A stretch of 64,000 nt of DNA from Nocardioides sp. Soil805 (GTDB taxonomy: Bacteria; Actinomycetota; Actinomycetes; Propionibacteriales; Nocardioidaceae). The notes beneath the pieces are model-generated. The model saw only the letters and a list, made by a program, of their open reading frames with translations. It was not told the origin of the DNA and did not search any database. The DNA is taken from NCBI RefSeq assembly GCF_001429625.1, contig NZ_LMSU01000004.1, positions 1 through 64,000 on the forward strand. The letters are read 5' to 3'. Shown here one piece after another: positions 52,128 through 60,404 of the stretch (the first letter of the stretch is position 1; each line of letters begins with the position of its first letter). The translations under genes were made by a program, and so were the position numbers.

Positions 52128-52700
52128 GTGTCACGAGATGTCGGAGTTCGCGAGGCCGGTGCGCGACGCACCCGCGAGGCGCTTGTGGCTGCTGCGGCCG
52201 AGGTGTTCGTGGAGCGGGGGGTGCAGGCGCCCATCCGGGACATCGCGGGGCGAGCCGGCGTGGGCGTCGGCACGGTGTACCGACACTTCCCGGACCGGGC
52301 CGAGCTCGTCATCGCCGTCTACCGCCACCAGATCGACGAGTGCGTCGCCCTGGCCGAGGAGCTGCAGGACTCGTCCGAACCGGGGAAGGCCCTCGAGCGG
52401 TGGATCGGCGACTTCGTGGAGTTTCTCGTGACCAAGCACGGCCTGGGAGTGGCGCTCCAGTCGGACGATGCCGGTTTCCACAGCCTGCATGCCCTCATGC
52501 TCGACAAACTGGTCCCGGCGTGCGGCCTGTTGGTCGACGCCGCCGTCGCGCGAGACAAGTTGGACCCGGGCGTGACTGCCTACGCCCTGATGCGCGCGGT
52601 GGGCAACCTCTGCATCCTGGGACCGGGCTACGAGCGCGAGGATGCCCGGGCCATGGTGGTCAGGCTGCTGACCGGTTGCCGTCTGGCGGACGGTAGATAG
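52128..52700 (+). CDS. TetR/AcrR-family repressor of the divergent hydrolases
   Basis: 190 residues: helix-turn-helix REALVAAAAEVFVERGVQA, then IAGRAGVGVGTVYRHFPDRA, and an all-helical ligand domain with the usual length. Divergent to the hydrolase pair, with the two GGAAC palindromes in between, it is the likely self-regulated local repressor. The ligand could be the ester substrate or product. The start GTG is preceded by CAAGGAGAGC. Confidence 0.88.
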   Translation: MSRDVGVREAGARRTREALVAAAAEVFVERGVQAPIRDIAGRAGVGVGTVYRHFPDRAELVIAVYRHQIDECVALAEELQDSSEPGKALERWIGDFVEFLVTKHGLGVALQSDDAGFHSLHALMLDKLVPACGLLVDAAVARDKLDPGVTAYALMRAVGNLCILGPGYEREDARAMVVRLLTGCRLADGR

Positions 52701-53224
52701 CCTGGAGCTTGCGTCGGGAACACCCGCGCCGGTGGCGACGCGGACGCCAAGCGCCGCATGTGAGGGCCTTGCTCATGCACGGCCTGCACGGCACCTCGTG
52801 TGGGTGTCTTGGACAGCACGAGCCCGAAGGGGACCCTGACGAGGTGCCGCACATTGGCACGCGACCGTGCTACCACCGTCGCTGCCCTTGCGCTCCTCTG
52901 CCTCGCTACTGCGGGAGCGATCGCCGTTCGCGTCGGGACGCTCACCGGGCGCCGCCGGGCGCCGCCGGGCGCGCCTCGGCGTGTTGGCGACAGCGGCGGA
53001 GTGGTCGATGGTGGACGTCGCGTTCCTCGCCCAGGGGTCGGGCCTCGCGAGATCCACAAGTCCCACGTCTCACGTCGGACGCCGTGACCTCCCAACCGTT
53101 CTGCGGGCAGCAGATGGCGTCGCTGCCCTCGCCGCAGCGAGCGCGCGACCGGCGGCGAGCCCCCGACCTCGAGGTGGACGTTTACGTGCCCGCTCCACAC
53201 GCGGTCACTGGAGCAGGGCTCCTC
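52701..53224. other. Gene-free stretch
   Basis: The 524 bp between two genes that face each other hold no reading frame with a convincing protein pattern on either strand. A run of CCGGGCG-type repeats lies near 52945-52975, and no hairpin stronger than chance was found. Confidence 0.4.
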
Positions 53225-54205
53225 CTAGGCCGACCGCTCGAGGGAGTCGTCGCGGTGGGCCCGGACGGCCTTCGCCGCGTCGGCGTTGGCGAGCTCGGCG
53301 TTGATCCACGCGCCCACCCGGGTGCCGTGGGCCGCCGACGCGATGAGGATCATCGAGATGTCCGTGGCGTTGCCCGCCGCGAAGATGCCCGGCACGGACG
53401 TCGCGCCGGTGGCGGGCTGGACGGCGATCACGGAGCCGAAGGCGATGCCGTTCATCTCGAACGGGGTCGGCTCGATCCCCATCGGGCCGAGGAAGTCGGT
53501 CCGGACGTGGGGCTTCGACGCGACGACGATCGCGTCGCGCTCGAGCACGGAGCCGTCGGCCAGACGCAGCCCGACCAGCTTCTCGCCGTCGGTCACCACT
53601 TCCCGCGGCGTGCCGCGGGTGAACCGCACGCCGATCGCGCCGAGCCTCTCCATCTCATCCTCGGGCAGCTCGACGCCGTCGTGCACTACCACGACCACGT
53701 CGTCCGAGAGCTGCCGGAAGAGCAGGGCCTGGTGTCCGGCCATCGGGGTCGTGCCAAGCACGGCGATCGCCCGGTCGCGCACCTCCCAGCCGTGGCAGTA
53801 GGGGCAGTGCAGGACGTCGATGCCCCAGCGCTCGGTCAGCCCCGGGACGTTCGGGAGCTCGTCGACGACGCCGGCGGTGACCAGCACCCGTCGCGCGCCG
53901 TACCTCCGTCCGCCTTCGGTGGTGACCAGGAAGGCGTCGACATCCCCGGACAGGCCGACCACCCGGTCGGCGACCACCTCGACGCCGTACGCCGCCACCT
54001 CGACGCGGCCATCGGCGAGCAGCTCCAGTGGAGGGACGCCCTCGCGACCCAGATAGTTGTGGGCGTGGCCGGCGGGGACGTTTCGGGGCTTGCCGGCGTC
54101 GATGACCAGCACCGACCGCTTCGATCTCCCCAGTGCCATCGCGCCACCCAGCCCGGCCGCGCCGCCACCAATGACCACCACGTCGAAAGTCTTGTTCTCA
54201 CTCAT
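53225..54205 (-). CDS. Thioredoxin-reductase-like FAD-dependent oxidoreductase
   Basis: 326 residues: FAD motif VVVIGGGAAGLGGAMALG, the disulfide-like CPYCHGWE in the central NAD domain (CxxC as in TrxR but followed by HGWE, a pattern typical of a TrxR-like side family), and GIFAAGNATD at the end. The reaction is probably reduction of a protein or small-molecule disulfide, or hydroxylation; not shown. It is divergent from an XRE-cupin regulator 67 bp away, a common gene pair, with an inverted repeat between. Confidence 0.85.
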   Translation of the reverse strand: MSENKTFDVVVIGGGAAGLGGAMALGRSKRSVLVIDAGKPRNVPAGHAHNYLGREGVPPLELLADGRVEVAAYGVEVVADRVVGLSGDVDAFLVTTEGGRRYGARRVLVTAGVVDELPNVPGLTERWGIDVLHCPYCHGWEVRDRAIAVLGTTPMAGHQALLFRQLSDDVVVVVHDGVELPEDEMERLGAIGVRFTRGTPREVVTDGEKLVGLRLADGSVLERDAIVVASKPHVRTDFLGPMGIEPTPFEMNGIAFGSVIAVQPATGATSVPGIFAAGNATDISMILIASAAHGTRVGAWINAELANADAAKAVRAHRDDSLERSA

Positions 54206-54248
54206 GCCACCGAGCCTGCCGACGCAGGTGCGCGTTTGACAAACATGC

Positions 54249-54263
54249 TTGCCGAAATGGCAA
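54249..54263. promoter_or_regulatory. Inverted repeat between the TrxR-like gene and the XRE-cupin gene
   Basis: TTGCC-NNNNN-GGCAA lies 10 bp before the XRE start. A TTTGACAAA box precedes it at 54235-54243. The place suggests the regulator's operator overlapping both promoters. Confidence 0.55.
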
Positions 54264-54272
54264 ACTGGGCGC

Positions 54273-54833
54273 ATGGACGACGAAGGAGTTCTGCGCTCCG
54301 TGGGCCCGCGGCTGCGGCAGCTGCGGCTCGAGCAGGAAGCGACGCTGAGCGACCTCGCCGAGGAGACCGGCATCTCGGTCAGCACCCTGTCGCGCTTGGA
54401 GTCGGGCCAGCGCAGGCCCACCCTCGAGCTGCTGCTGCCGCTCGCCCGGGCGCATCGCGTCGCCCTCGACGAGCTGGTCGACGCACCCGAGACGGGCGAC
54501 CCGCGGATCCGCTCCAAGCCAGTCGAGCGGCACGGCCGCACCTTCATCTCGCTGACCCGCCGTCCTGGTGGGCTTCAGTCCTTCAAGATGGTGATGCCCG
54601 TCGACAGGGATCCGCGCCCGACTCTGCAGACTCACGAGGGCTACGAGTGGCTCTACGTTCTGAGCGGCAGGATCCGGCTGGTGCTCGGCAGTCGCGACCT
54701 CGTGCTCGAGCCGGGCGAGGTCGTCGAGTTCGACACCCGCACGCCCCATTGGATCGGTAACCCGGGACCGACGCCGGCGGAGGTGTTGGCAATCTTCGGT
54801 CCGCAGGGCGAGCGTATGCACGTCCGCTCCTGA
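54273..54833 (+). CDS. XRE-family regulator with C-terminal cupin
   Basis: 186 residues: HTH of about residues 10-65 (LRQLRLEQEATLSDLAEETG, then STLSRLESGQRRPTLE) and a cupin_2 barrel from about residue 105 (HEGYEWLYVLSGRIRLVLG, LEPGEVVEFDTRTPHWI), with metal-type histidines. Such proteins sense small metabolites and control the divergent neighbour. The ATG at 54273 was chosen because the frame before it overlaps the repeat. Confidence 0.86.
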   Translation: MDDEGVLRSVGPRLRQLRLEQEATLSDLAEETGISVSTLSRLESGQRRPTLELLLPLARAHRVALDELVDAPETGDPRIRSKPVERHGRTFISLTRRPGGLQSFKMVMPVDRDPRPTLQTHEGYEWLYVLSGRIRLVLGSRDLVLEPGEVVEFDTRTPHWIGNPGPTPAEVLAIFGPQGERMHVRS

Positions 54834-55340
54834 ACCGCGACGCTGCACTGTGGCGCGGGTGGCGTCGTGGACGCGCGGCGACCCGTACCGGCGCGACCGT
54901 GAAGCTTGAGTAGGGCTCCCTACCGGCCGAGCGCCCGAGACGGCACGTGCCGTCCGTCCAGAGCGCTTCGGCGAAGCAGGGCCGCCTACGTCATCGTCAC
55001 TACGACGAACAGGGCCCCCCGGCGCAAGATCGCCAACATGGCCACGACGTCCGGATATGGCAACAGACGGGTGCGCTCTCAGCTCGTCCACCGACCATCC
55101 AGTGGGCGCCTCACCGGACGGGTGTCGCGGGGACGCGTTCACGTGCTGGGGAACGTGGCTCTGCGCGGATTCCCTGCACCGATCCGCCTACCTGCGTCCG
55201 CCCACGCAGTTCGAGGCCATCGTCACCGTCTGGCAGATGGGCCTCGGTGGGTCGCGTCGTGCGCCACGGCTCCGCGGGTGAGAAACGGGTAGCCCTCGCC
55301 AGTGCCACGCTGTGCCCCTCGGCACGGCGGCATACGAGTG
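54834..55340. other. Gene-free stretch with a 16-bp palindrome
   Basis: Nothing convincing is coded in these 507 bp between the XRE gene and the oppositely read TetR gene. A perfect palindrome (GACGGCAC-GTGCCGTC) occupies 54939-54954, about 106 bp after the XRE stop, and may act as a terminator core or a binding site. Confidence 0.45.
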
Positions 55341-55892
55341 TCACTGCGACGGGAACGCCGCCATCGCGGTATCGGCGATCGATAGCAGTTCCTCGGTGGT
55401 GCCGCCATCGCGGGCGAGGCCGGACATCCCACGCATGACTGTCACTAGGAACGAGGCCAGGTGGTCGGTGTGCACGCTGGTTTCGAGATCACCGTCCTGG
55501 ACCCCCTGATCGAGCCGTTCCCTGATTCGACGGTGGAGGTCCTCCCGCTGCGCGACCAGCCGTGCCTCGGTCAGCATCAGGCAGCCTGGGGGAGTCGTGT
55601 CGTCAGTGTGGGCGAGGGCGGTGTCTTCGAGCATCCGGGCTACGGAGTCGCGAGTGTTGGGTAGCGCCGTCGCACGATCAACGGCGTCGCACGTGCGTCG
55701 GAAGTACGCCGCTGAGGCCTCCTCGAACAGGCGGTGCTTGTCGCCGAACGCCGCGTAAAGGCTCGGTGGCGACAAGCCCATGGCCGCAGTGAGTTTCGCG
55801 ACGGACGTCTTTTCGTACCCCTCACGCCAGAACTGCTCGACGGCGACCGCGAGCGCGGCGTCGCGGTCAAAGGTCCGTGGTCGTCCGGTCAT
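55341..55892 (-). CDS. TetR-family repressor
   Basis: 183 residues: RDAALAVAVEQFWREGYEKT then AAMGLSPPSLYAAFGDK make a classical TetR HTH of the AcrR/YcdC-like group. The C-terminal helices carry TTPPGCLMLTEARLVAQRE, the usual TetR_C segment of this group. It is divergent from the SDR gene 55976 with two palindromes between and is likely the repressor of that gene and of itself. Confidence 0.88.
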   Translation of the reverse strand: MTGRPRTFDRDAALAVAVEQFWREGYEKTSVAKLTAAMGLSPPSLYAAFGDKHRLFEEASAAYFRRTCDAVDRATALPNTRDSVARMLEDTALAHTDDTTPPGCLMLTEARLVAQREDLHRRIRERLDQGVQDGDLETSVHTDHLASFLVTVMRGMSGLARDGGTTEELLSIADTAMAAFPSQ

Positions 55893-55907
55893 GTGGGCAT
55901 CATAACG

Positions 55908-55960
55908 TAGTGATCGCTATAGAACGTGCTACGGTGGCACTTGATCAATAGTGATCACTA
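55908..55960. promoter_or_regulatory. Two TetR operators between tetR and the SDR gene
   Basis: TAGTGATCACTA is perfect at 55949-55960, and TAGTGATCGCTA (one base off) lies at 55908-55919, centres 41 bp apart. They flank the space where both promoters must lie, 16-68 bp from the two starts. Confidence 0.72.
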
Positions 55961-55975
55961 CAGAATGGAGTCGTC

Positions 55976-56695
55976 ATGGAGCTCAAGGGAGCGGTAGCGC
56001 TCGTCACCGGAGCGAATCGGGGAATCGGCGCCGAGTTCGTACGGCTCCTCCGGATACGCGGGGTCGCCAAGATCTACGCCGCCGCCCGCGATACGAGCTC
56101 GATTGAGTTCGACGGCGCCGAGCCGATCGAGATCGACATCACGAATAGCGCCCAGGTCGAGGCCGCGGCTCGAACAGCAGGGGATGTGCAGATCCTGATC
56201 AACAACGCGGGGATCTCCACGAACACCGCGCTGGTGACCGGGGACGAAAGAAGGATCAGGCAGGAGATGGACACCAACTTCTACGGTCCGCTGCTGATGA
56301 CCCGCGCATTTGCGCCGGTGCTCCAAGCCAACGGAGGGGGCGCGATCCTCAACGTCATCTCCGCGTTGTCCTGGTTCACCGCTCCGACCGCCGGAGCTTA
56401 TGCAGCCTCGAAGGCTGCAGCCTTGACGTTGACGGACAGCACCCGTCTCGAGCTCGCGTCGCAGGGCACACACGTGGTCGGCGTGCACATGGGCCTGGTC
56501 GACACGGACATGGCCAATGGCATGGAGGCGCCGAAAATGGACCCGGCCCACCTGGCCGGCGCTGGTCTCGATGCGATCGAGTCGGGCGCACAGGAGGTGC
56601 TGGCCGACGACTGGGCGAAGTTCGTGAAGTCTGGGCTCTCGCTCGACCCCCAGGATCGCTACGCCCAGATCTTCGCCGCCCTCAGCATGAGCTAG
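55976..56695 (+). CDS. Short-chain dehydrogenase/reductase
   Basis: 239 residues: VALVTGANRGIGAEF (cofactor motif), INNAGIST, VISALSWF for the catalytic serine region and YAASKAA for Tyr-Lys. It ends with LSM-type residues without the FabG VLDGG, so it belongs to the SDR group that acts on aldehydes, ketones or xenobiotics. It is probably induced when the TetR repressor binds its ligand, a common arrangement for detoxifying reductases. Confidence 0.87.
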   Translation: MELKGAVALVTGANRGIGAEFVRLLRIRGVAKIYAAARDTSSIEFDGAEPIEIDITNSAQVEAAARTAGDVQILINNAGISTNTALVTGDERRIRQEMDTNFYGPLLMTRAFAPVLQANGGGAILNVISALSWFTAPTAGAYAASKAAALTLTDSTRLELASQGTHVVGVHMGLVDTDMANGMEAPKMDPAHLAGAGLDAIESGAQEVLADDWAKFVKSGLSLDPQDRYAQIFAALSMS

Positions 56696-56725
56696 AGGGT
56701 ATGGAGTCACTGCTCAGCGCGCTGG

Positions 56726-56746
56726 GGGCTGTGGCACCGGCCCTTT
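56726..56746 (+). terminator. Weak GC hairpin with T-run
   Basis: A short G/C stem (GGGCT with GGCCC, 5 bp including one G-T pair, 8-nt loop) ends in TTTTT and lies about 35 bp after the SDR stop. Stem strength is modest. Confidence 0.35.
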
Positions 56747-56884
56747 TTGCAGCGATGGAGGTCACGCATGTCGACGGATGCTCGGCCTCCATCGCTGGAC
56801 ATCCGCTTCGGTGATGCAGTTTGCGCATGGACCGATCGGCACCTGTCTTCGACTCCACCGGCTCGCTCCGCGACAGTGGTTGAC

Positions 56885-57874
56885 ATGCGAAACATGAAGA
56901 TGTTCACCATCGGGATGGCCGCAGCGATGACAGGTCTGTGTCGCCGCATAGGTGCCGGCCTGGCTGCCCTAGTTGTCATGGGTTGCGCCGGCGCCGACGC
57001 GGGCGCCGACGACCCCCAGAGCCCGGCGGCCGTCACACCGGACGGCACGTTCGCAGCCAGTGACACGTGTGCAACGGATGAGGATGCATTCGCCGGGCGA
57101 CTGCGGCATCTCGAGCGAGAGAAGGACGCAGTCGTGGGCGTGTACGCCTTCGCCACCGGTACGGGCGAAGATCTTGCTTATCGGGCCGACGAGCGCTTCG
57201 CGTTTGCGTCCACGGGCAAGGCGCTCGCAGCCGCAGTCGTGCTCGATCAGTTGTCCTCCCGAGACCTGTCGCGTCGCCTCTACTGGACCGAGGCGGACCT
57301 GGTGCCGTACTCACCGGTGACCGAGCTTCACGTCGAGGACGGCCTGACCGTGCGAGCGGTGCTCGAGGCAGCGGTGACCGTCAGCGACAACACGGCTGCG
57401 AACCTCATGTTCGACCTGATCGGGGGCCCGCGGGGGCTGGACGAGGCCTTGGAAGATGTCGGCGATGACACCACGGAGGCCGTCCGTCGCGAGCCCGACC
57501 TGAACGACTACACGCCGGGCGACGTACGGGACACCACGACTCCGCGCGCGATTGCTTCGAGCCTGGCTGCATTCGCTGTCGGGGGCGAGCTGAAACCATC
57601 GGACGAGCGGCTGTTCAACAACATGCTGCTGCGCAACACCACCGGCGACGCCCTGATCCGCGCGGCCGTGCCGGCGAGCTGGCGGGTCGGGGACAAGACA
57701 GGCTCCGCCAGCTACGGCACTCGTAATGACATTGCCGTGGTCACATCGCCGGGACGCACCCCGGTCGTCGTTGCCGTCCTGACTCGGCACAGCACCGCGG
57801 ACGCCGCCACGGACGACGGGCTGGTCGCAGAGGCTGCAAGGGCAGTCGTCGGATCCTGGTGCGGACCGCACTAG
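56885..57874 (+). CDS. bla: Class A beta-lactamase, lipoprotein type
   Basis: About 329 residues. The N-terminus carries a lipobox (LAALVVMGCAGADAG) that would anchor it to the membrane. The active site is complete: FASTGK (Ser-x-x-Lys), VSDNT (SDN loop), RREPDLND (omega-loop glutamate, with RDTTTP following) and DKTGSASYG (KTG). It hydrolyses penicillins or cephalosporins; range unknown. Several methionines are near the start (56885, 56894 and others) without a strong ribosome site, so the exact start is uncertain by some residues. It stands alone after the SDR gene. Confidence 0.87.
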   Translation: MRNMKMFTIGMAAAMTGLCRRIGAGLAALVVMGCAGADAGADDPQSPAAVTPDGTFAASDTCATDEDAFAGRLRHLEREKDAVVGVYAFATGTGEDLAYRADERFAFASTGKALAAAVVLDQLSSRDLSRRLYWTEADLVPYSPVTELHVEDGLTVRAVLEAAVTVSDNTAANLMFDLIGGPRGLDEALEDVGDDTTEAVRREPDLNDYTPGDVRDTTTPRAIASSLAAFAVGGELKPSDERLFNNMLLRNTTGDALIRAAVPASWRVGDKTGSASYGTRNDIAVVTSPGRTPVVVAVLTRHSTADAATDDGLVAEAARAVVGSWCGPH

Positions 57875-57923
57875 GCACGTCGGGGCGGAGCGGGACGATG
57901 TGTTGTTGCCGTCATCTCGCGGA

Positions 57924-58340
57924 TCACCGTCGGACGGCTTGTCCTGAACGTGAAGCGCCACCGACGACAGCACCCAGAACCGCCGGGACCAGGACCAGTC
58001 CGAAGGTGAAGAGTGTAGAGAGCGCGTCAGCGCTGAGCCGCTCGGCGAAGCTCATGCTGGTGTCGGCCGATGCCACCGCGACCACCACCCTCCAGCCGGC
58101 GGCCAGCGCAACTGCGACCAACGACCAGACGACCGTTGTCGCAGCCAGGTCGTTGGATCGTCCGTCGAGAAACGCCCATACGAAGCTGGCCAGCATCAAG
58201 CCGGAGAAGGCGAGCAGCCCGGCGCCGATGTCGGCGCCGCCGCCGTCGTCGGACGTCACGAGGCTTACGGCACCGTAGTAAGTGGCGAGTCCGGCACCCA
58301 TCACGGCCAAGCGGGTCAGGACGGTCGAGAAGATCTTCAT
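57924..58340 (-). CDS. Four-helix membrane protein of unknown function
   Basis: 138 residues with four membrane helices (VLTRLAVMGAGLATYYG, ADIGAGLLAFSGLMLASFVW, TVVWSLVAVALAAGWRVVV, TFGLVLVPAVLGAVVG). The loop RSNDLAATTV and the acidic segment SDDGGGADIG are the only polar parts. It converges with the beta-lactamase gene (49-bp gap). No motif allows a function. Confidence 0.65.
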   Translation of the reverse strand: MKIFSTVLTRLAVMGAGLATYYGAVSLVTSDDGGGADIGAGLLAFSGLMLASFVWAFLDGRSNDLAATTVVWSLVAVALAAGWRVVVAVASADTSMSFAERLSADALSTLFTFGLVLVPAVLGAVVGGASRSGQAVRR

Positions 58341-58491
58341 CTGGGGCTCCTTGTCTGTGAAGGGGTGATCAGGGGGAGCGGTGGTCTGGCATACGCCTCG
58401 GAGCTGGCTGGCGGACTCCATGGCCGGACCGGACGCTCGACCTCGAGGAACAGCAGCACGGTGGGGAACGGACAGCTCTGCAAGAGGAGTG

Positions 58492-58917
58492 TCAGCGGTC
58501 AGGGGAGGTCACGATGGCCGTGACGCGGATCTCGATCCGCATGCCAGGAGCCCCGAGAGCCGAGACGCCGGTCTGCGTCCAGATGGGAGCACGACCACCC
58601 ATCCGCTCGCGCAGTTGCTCGACCATCACGTCGTTGTGCGAGTCGCCGATGCTCGTCGACGACTCCGGCACGTGGTACGAGTTGACGTGAACGACATCGG
58701 GCCATCCGGCGCCCGCCTCGGCCAAGGTGCGCTCCGTGTTGTCGAACGCTTGGACGATCTCATCGCGGAGCGACTCCCGAAGCACGAAGTCGTCGTCCCA
58801 ACCTCCCTGCCCAGACGTCTCAACGCGGTTGCCGATGCGAACGGCCTGGCTGTAGCCGAGCTTGCTTTCCAAGATCGCGCCATAGCCGGGTGTGACGAAG
58901 AAGTGCGGCGAGTCCAT
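58492..58917 (-). CDS. ridA: RidA family protein (enamine/imine deaminase-like)
   Basis: 141 residues, close to family length. ILESKLGYSQAVRIGNRVET, followed by GWPDVVHVNSYHV and a well-kept end (PGMRIEIRVTAIV) matching the RidA arginine position, supports the family. RidA proteins hydrolyse reactive enamine/imine products of PLP enzymes. ATG at 58915-58917. On the minus strand, about 95 bp upstream, starts a block repeated next to the GNAT gene at 39.6 kb. Confidence 0.8.
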   Translation of the reverse strand: MDSPHFFVTPGYGAILESKLGYSQAVRIGNRVETSGQGGWDDDFVLRESLRDEIVQAFDNTERTLAEAGAGWPDVVHVNSYHVPESSTSIGDSHNDVMVEQLRERMGGRAPIWTQTGVSALGAPGMRIEIRVTAIVTSPDR

Positions 58918-59011
58918 GAGTGGTCGAATCCTTGTCGTCGTGGCCGATGTGGACGCCTCAGGTCCTGCCCCGTCGGTGGGCGTGGCGGCCTGCTTGTTAA
59001 TCGCGACACTT

Positions 59012-59100
59012 CGATGCTGTCGCAGGGGGCCGTGCCTTCGCGTCGGTGTACCTCCCTGAGGCCGCGCTTCGGCGTGAGGGATAGGTAGGTGTCGGTGCTG
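59012..59100. repeat. Repeated ~95-bp upstream element, copy B
   Basis: This is the counterpart of 39612-39711; the shared cores are CTTCGCGTCGGTG, TCCCTGA and TAGGTGTCGGT. It lies 95 bp upstream of the RidA start on the minus strand and directly before the decayed LuxR fragment on the plus strand. Confidence 0.55.
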
Positions 59101-59622
59101 AGCTCCAGCAGTAGACCGGTCATGAAGCCCTCGCCGGAACCCAGCAGGACCCTTGCTGCCCGCTGCCGCGCGCTCACCGGCGTCGGGGCGGCCACGGAGG
59201 AGAGTTACCGCGAGGCGATCGAGAGGCTGGGCCAGTGCCTGATGAAGGGGGAGACCGCCGCGCGCAGCTCCTCTACGGCGACCCGTCTTCGCCGCGAGGG
59301 TCGGCGACAGGACGCTCGCGAACAGCTCCGCACCGCCCACAAGATGTTGTCGGAGATGGGCGCGGACGCGTTCGCCGAGCGCGCCGCCCGGGTGCTGCGC
59401 GCCACCGTCGAGCATCCCCGCAAGCGCTCCACCCAACCCACGGACGCCCTCACCCCGCACGAGCTGCAGATTGCCCGCCTCGTGGCCACCGGTGCCACCT
59501 CGCCAGAGGTGGCCGCACAGCTGTTCCTCAGTCCCCGCACGATCGAGGCCCACCTGCGCAGCATCTTCCGCAAGGTCGGCATCACCTCGCGTCGTCATCT
59601 GAAGGACCTACGTCTCGCCTGA
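59089..59622 (+). pseudogene. Decayed C-terminal fragment of a LuxR-family (LAL-type) regulator
   Basis: From about 59145 the 177-codon frame matches the last 160 residues of the regulator at 39723-42482: ALTGVGAATEESYREAIERL against ALTSTGAASEEHYRDAIELL, and later almost identical HTH text (TPHELQIARLVATGATSPEV). Between about 59235 and 59290 the matching residues lie in another frame (AQLLYGD for THLVYGE), and the frame is then regained, so two indels cancel. With no ATPase or TPR part it cannot be a normal LAL protein, although an isolated HTH could be made. Confidence 0.65.
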
Positions 59623-59738
59623 CGACCCAGGGGTCAGTGCTCTTGCCTGTTCCGCGCCGCGCCGCGCCGCGCGGTGCAGTGACGCCGACGCTGGTGCGGA
59701 GCCGTACGCGGCCGCCCCCGCACCCGGGCCTCACGCAG
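59623..59738. other. Intergenic with short CCGCG repeat
   Basis: Between a plus-strand fragment and the response regulator gene on the minus strand lies a tandem run of CGCGC-type units near 59652-59682. No gene or clear terminator is visible. Confidence 0.35.
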
Positions 59739-60404
59739 CTACCCCGCCAGGCCGTGCTCGTGCGCAAAGACGACGATTTGCACCCGGTCGCGCAGCGACA
59801 GCTTGCGCAGAATGCTGCCGACGTGGGTCTTGACCGTCGACTCGCTCGCGAAGATCTGGGCTGCAATCTCAGCGTTCGACAAGCCCTTGGCCACCGCGGC
59901 GAAGACGGGTCGCTCTCTGTCGGTGAGCGAGCTGTAGGCCGCCGGGACCGGTCTCGGCGACTCGAACTGGTTGTTCAGCAGCACCGACAGGTCCCGCGGC
60001 GCCAGCACAGCGTTGCCTGTATGGACGGTGCGGATAGCGTCGCGGAGCATCACAGGAGTGATGTCCTTGAGCAGGAAACCGCTCGCGCCATGTCGGATGG
60101 CGGTCGCGGCACGGTCGTCGAGGTTGAACGTCGTCAACACCACAACCCGCAGCGGCTTGGTCCGTCGGGCGGCGTGGTCGCGTTGGAACAGCTGGCGTGT
60201 TGCCTCCACGCCGTCCATCTCGGGCATCCGGATGTCCATGAGCACGACGTCGGGCTCGACCTCGTCGACGAGACGTAGCGCCTCCAGGCCATCGCCCGCC
60301 TGTCCGACAACCCGCATTCCGTCCTGGGCATTGACGATGACCGCGACGCCGGCACGGAAGAGCTCCTGGTCGTCGACGAGCAGGACGCGGATGTCGTCGG
60401 TCAC
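59739..60404 (-). CDS. NarL/LuxR-type response regulator
   Basis: 221 residues: receiver domain VLLVDDQELFRAG with the phospho-acceptor aspartate in VVLMDIRMPEMDG, and the C-terminal HTH (VFAAVAKGLSNAEIAAQIF, then STVKTHVGSILRKL). The GTG at 60402-60404 overlaps the kinase stop (GTGA), so kinase and regulator are made together. In this operon it probably controls the ligase/racemase genes themselves, as VanR-type proteins do in van clusters. VanR is of the OmpR type, however, so this is a different regulator class. Confidence 0.88.
   Translation of the reverse strand: MTDDIRVLLVDDQELFRAGVAVIVNAQDGMRVVGQAGDGLEALRLVDEVEPDVVLMDIRMPEMDGVEATRQLFQRDHAARRTKPLRVVVLTTFNLDDRAATAIRHGASGFLLKDITPVMLRDAIRTVHTGNAVLAPRDLSVLLNNQFESPRPVPAAYSSLTDRERPVFAAVAKGLSNAEIAAQIFASESTVKTHVGSILRKLSLRDRVQIVVFAHEHGLAG

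Noticed and set aside
52709..54760. 683-codon plus-strand open frame
   Set aside because: It is antisense to the TrxR-like gene over most of its length, its residue content is Arg/Gly/Asp-rich as expected of a shadow of a high-GC gene, and it has no motif.
59652..59682. CGCGC-type tandem run considered as a regulatory element
   Set aside because: Short and compositionally expected in this genome; no symmetry or link to a gene start.
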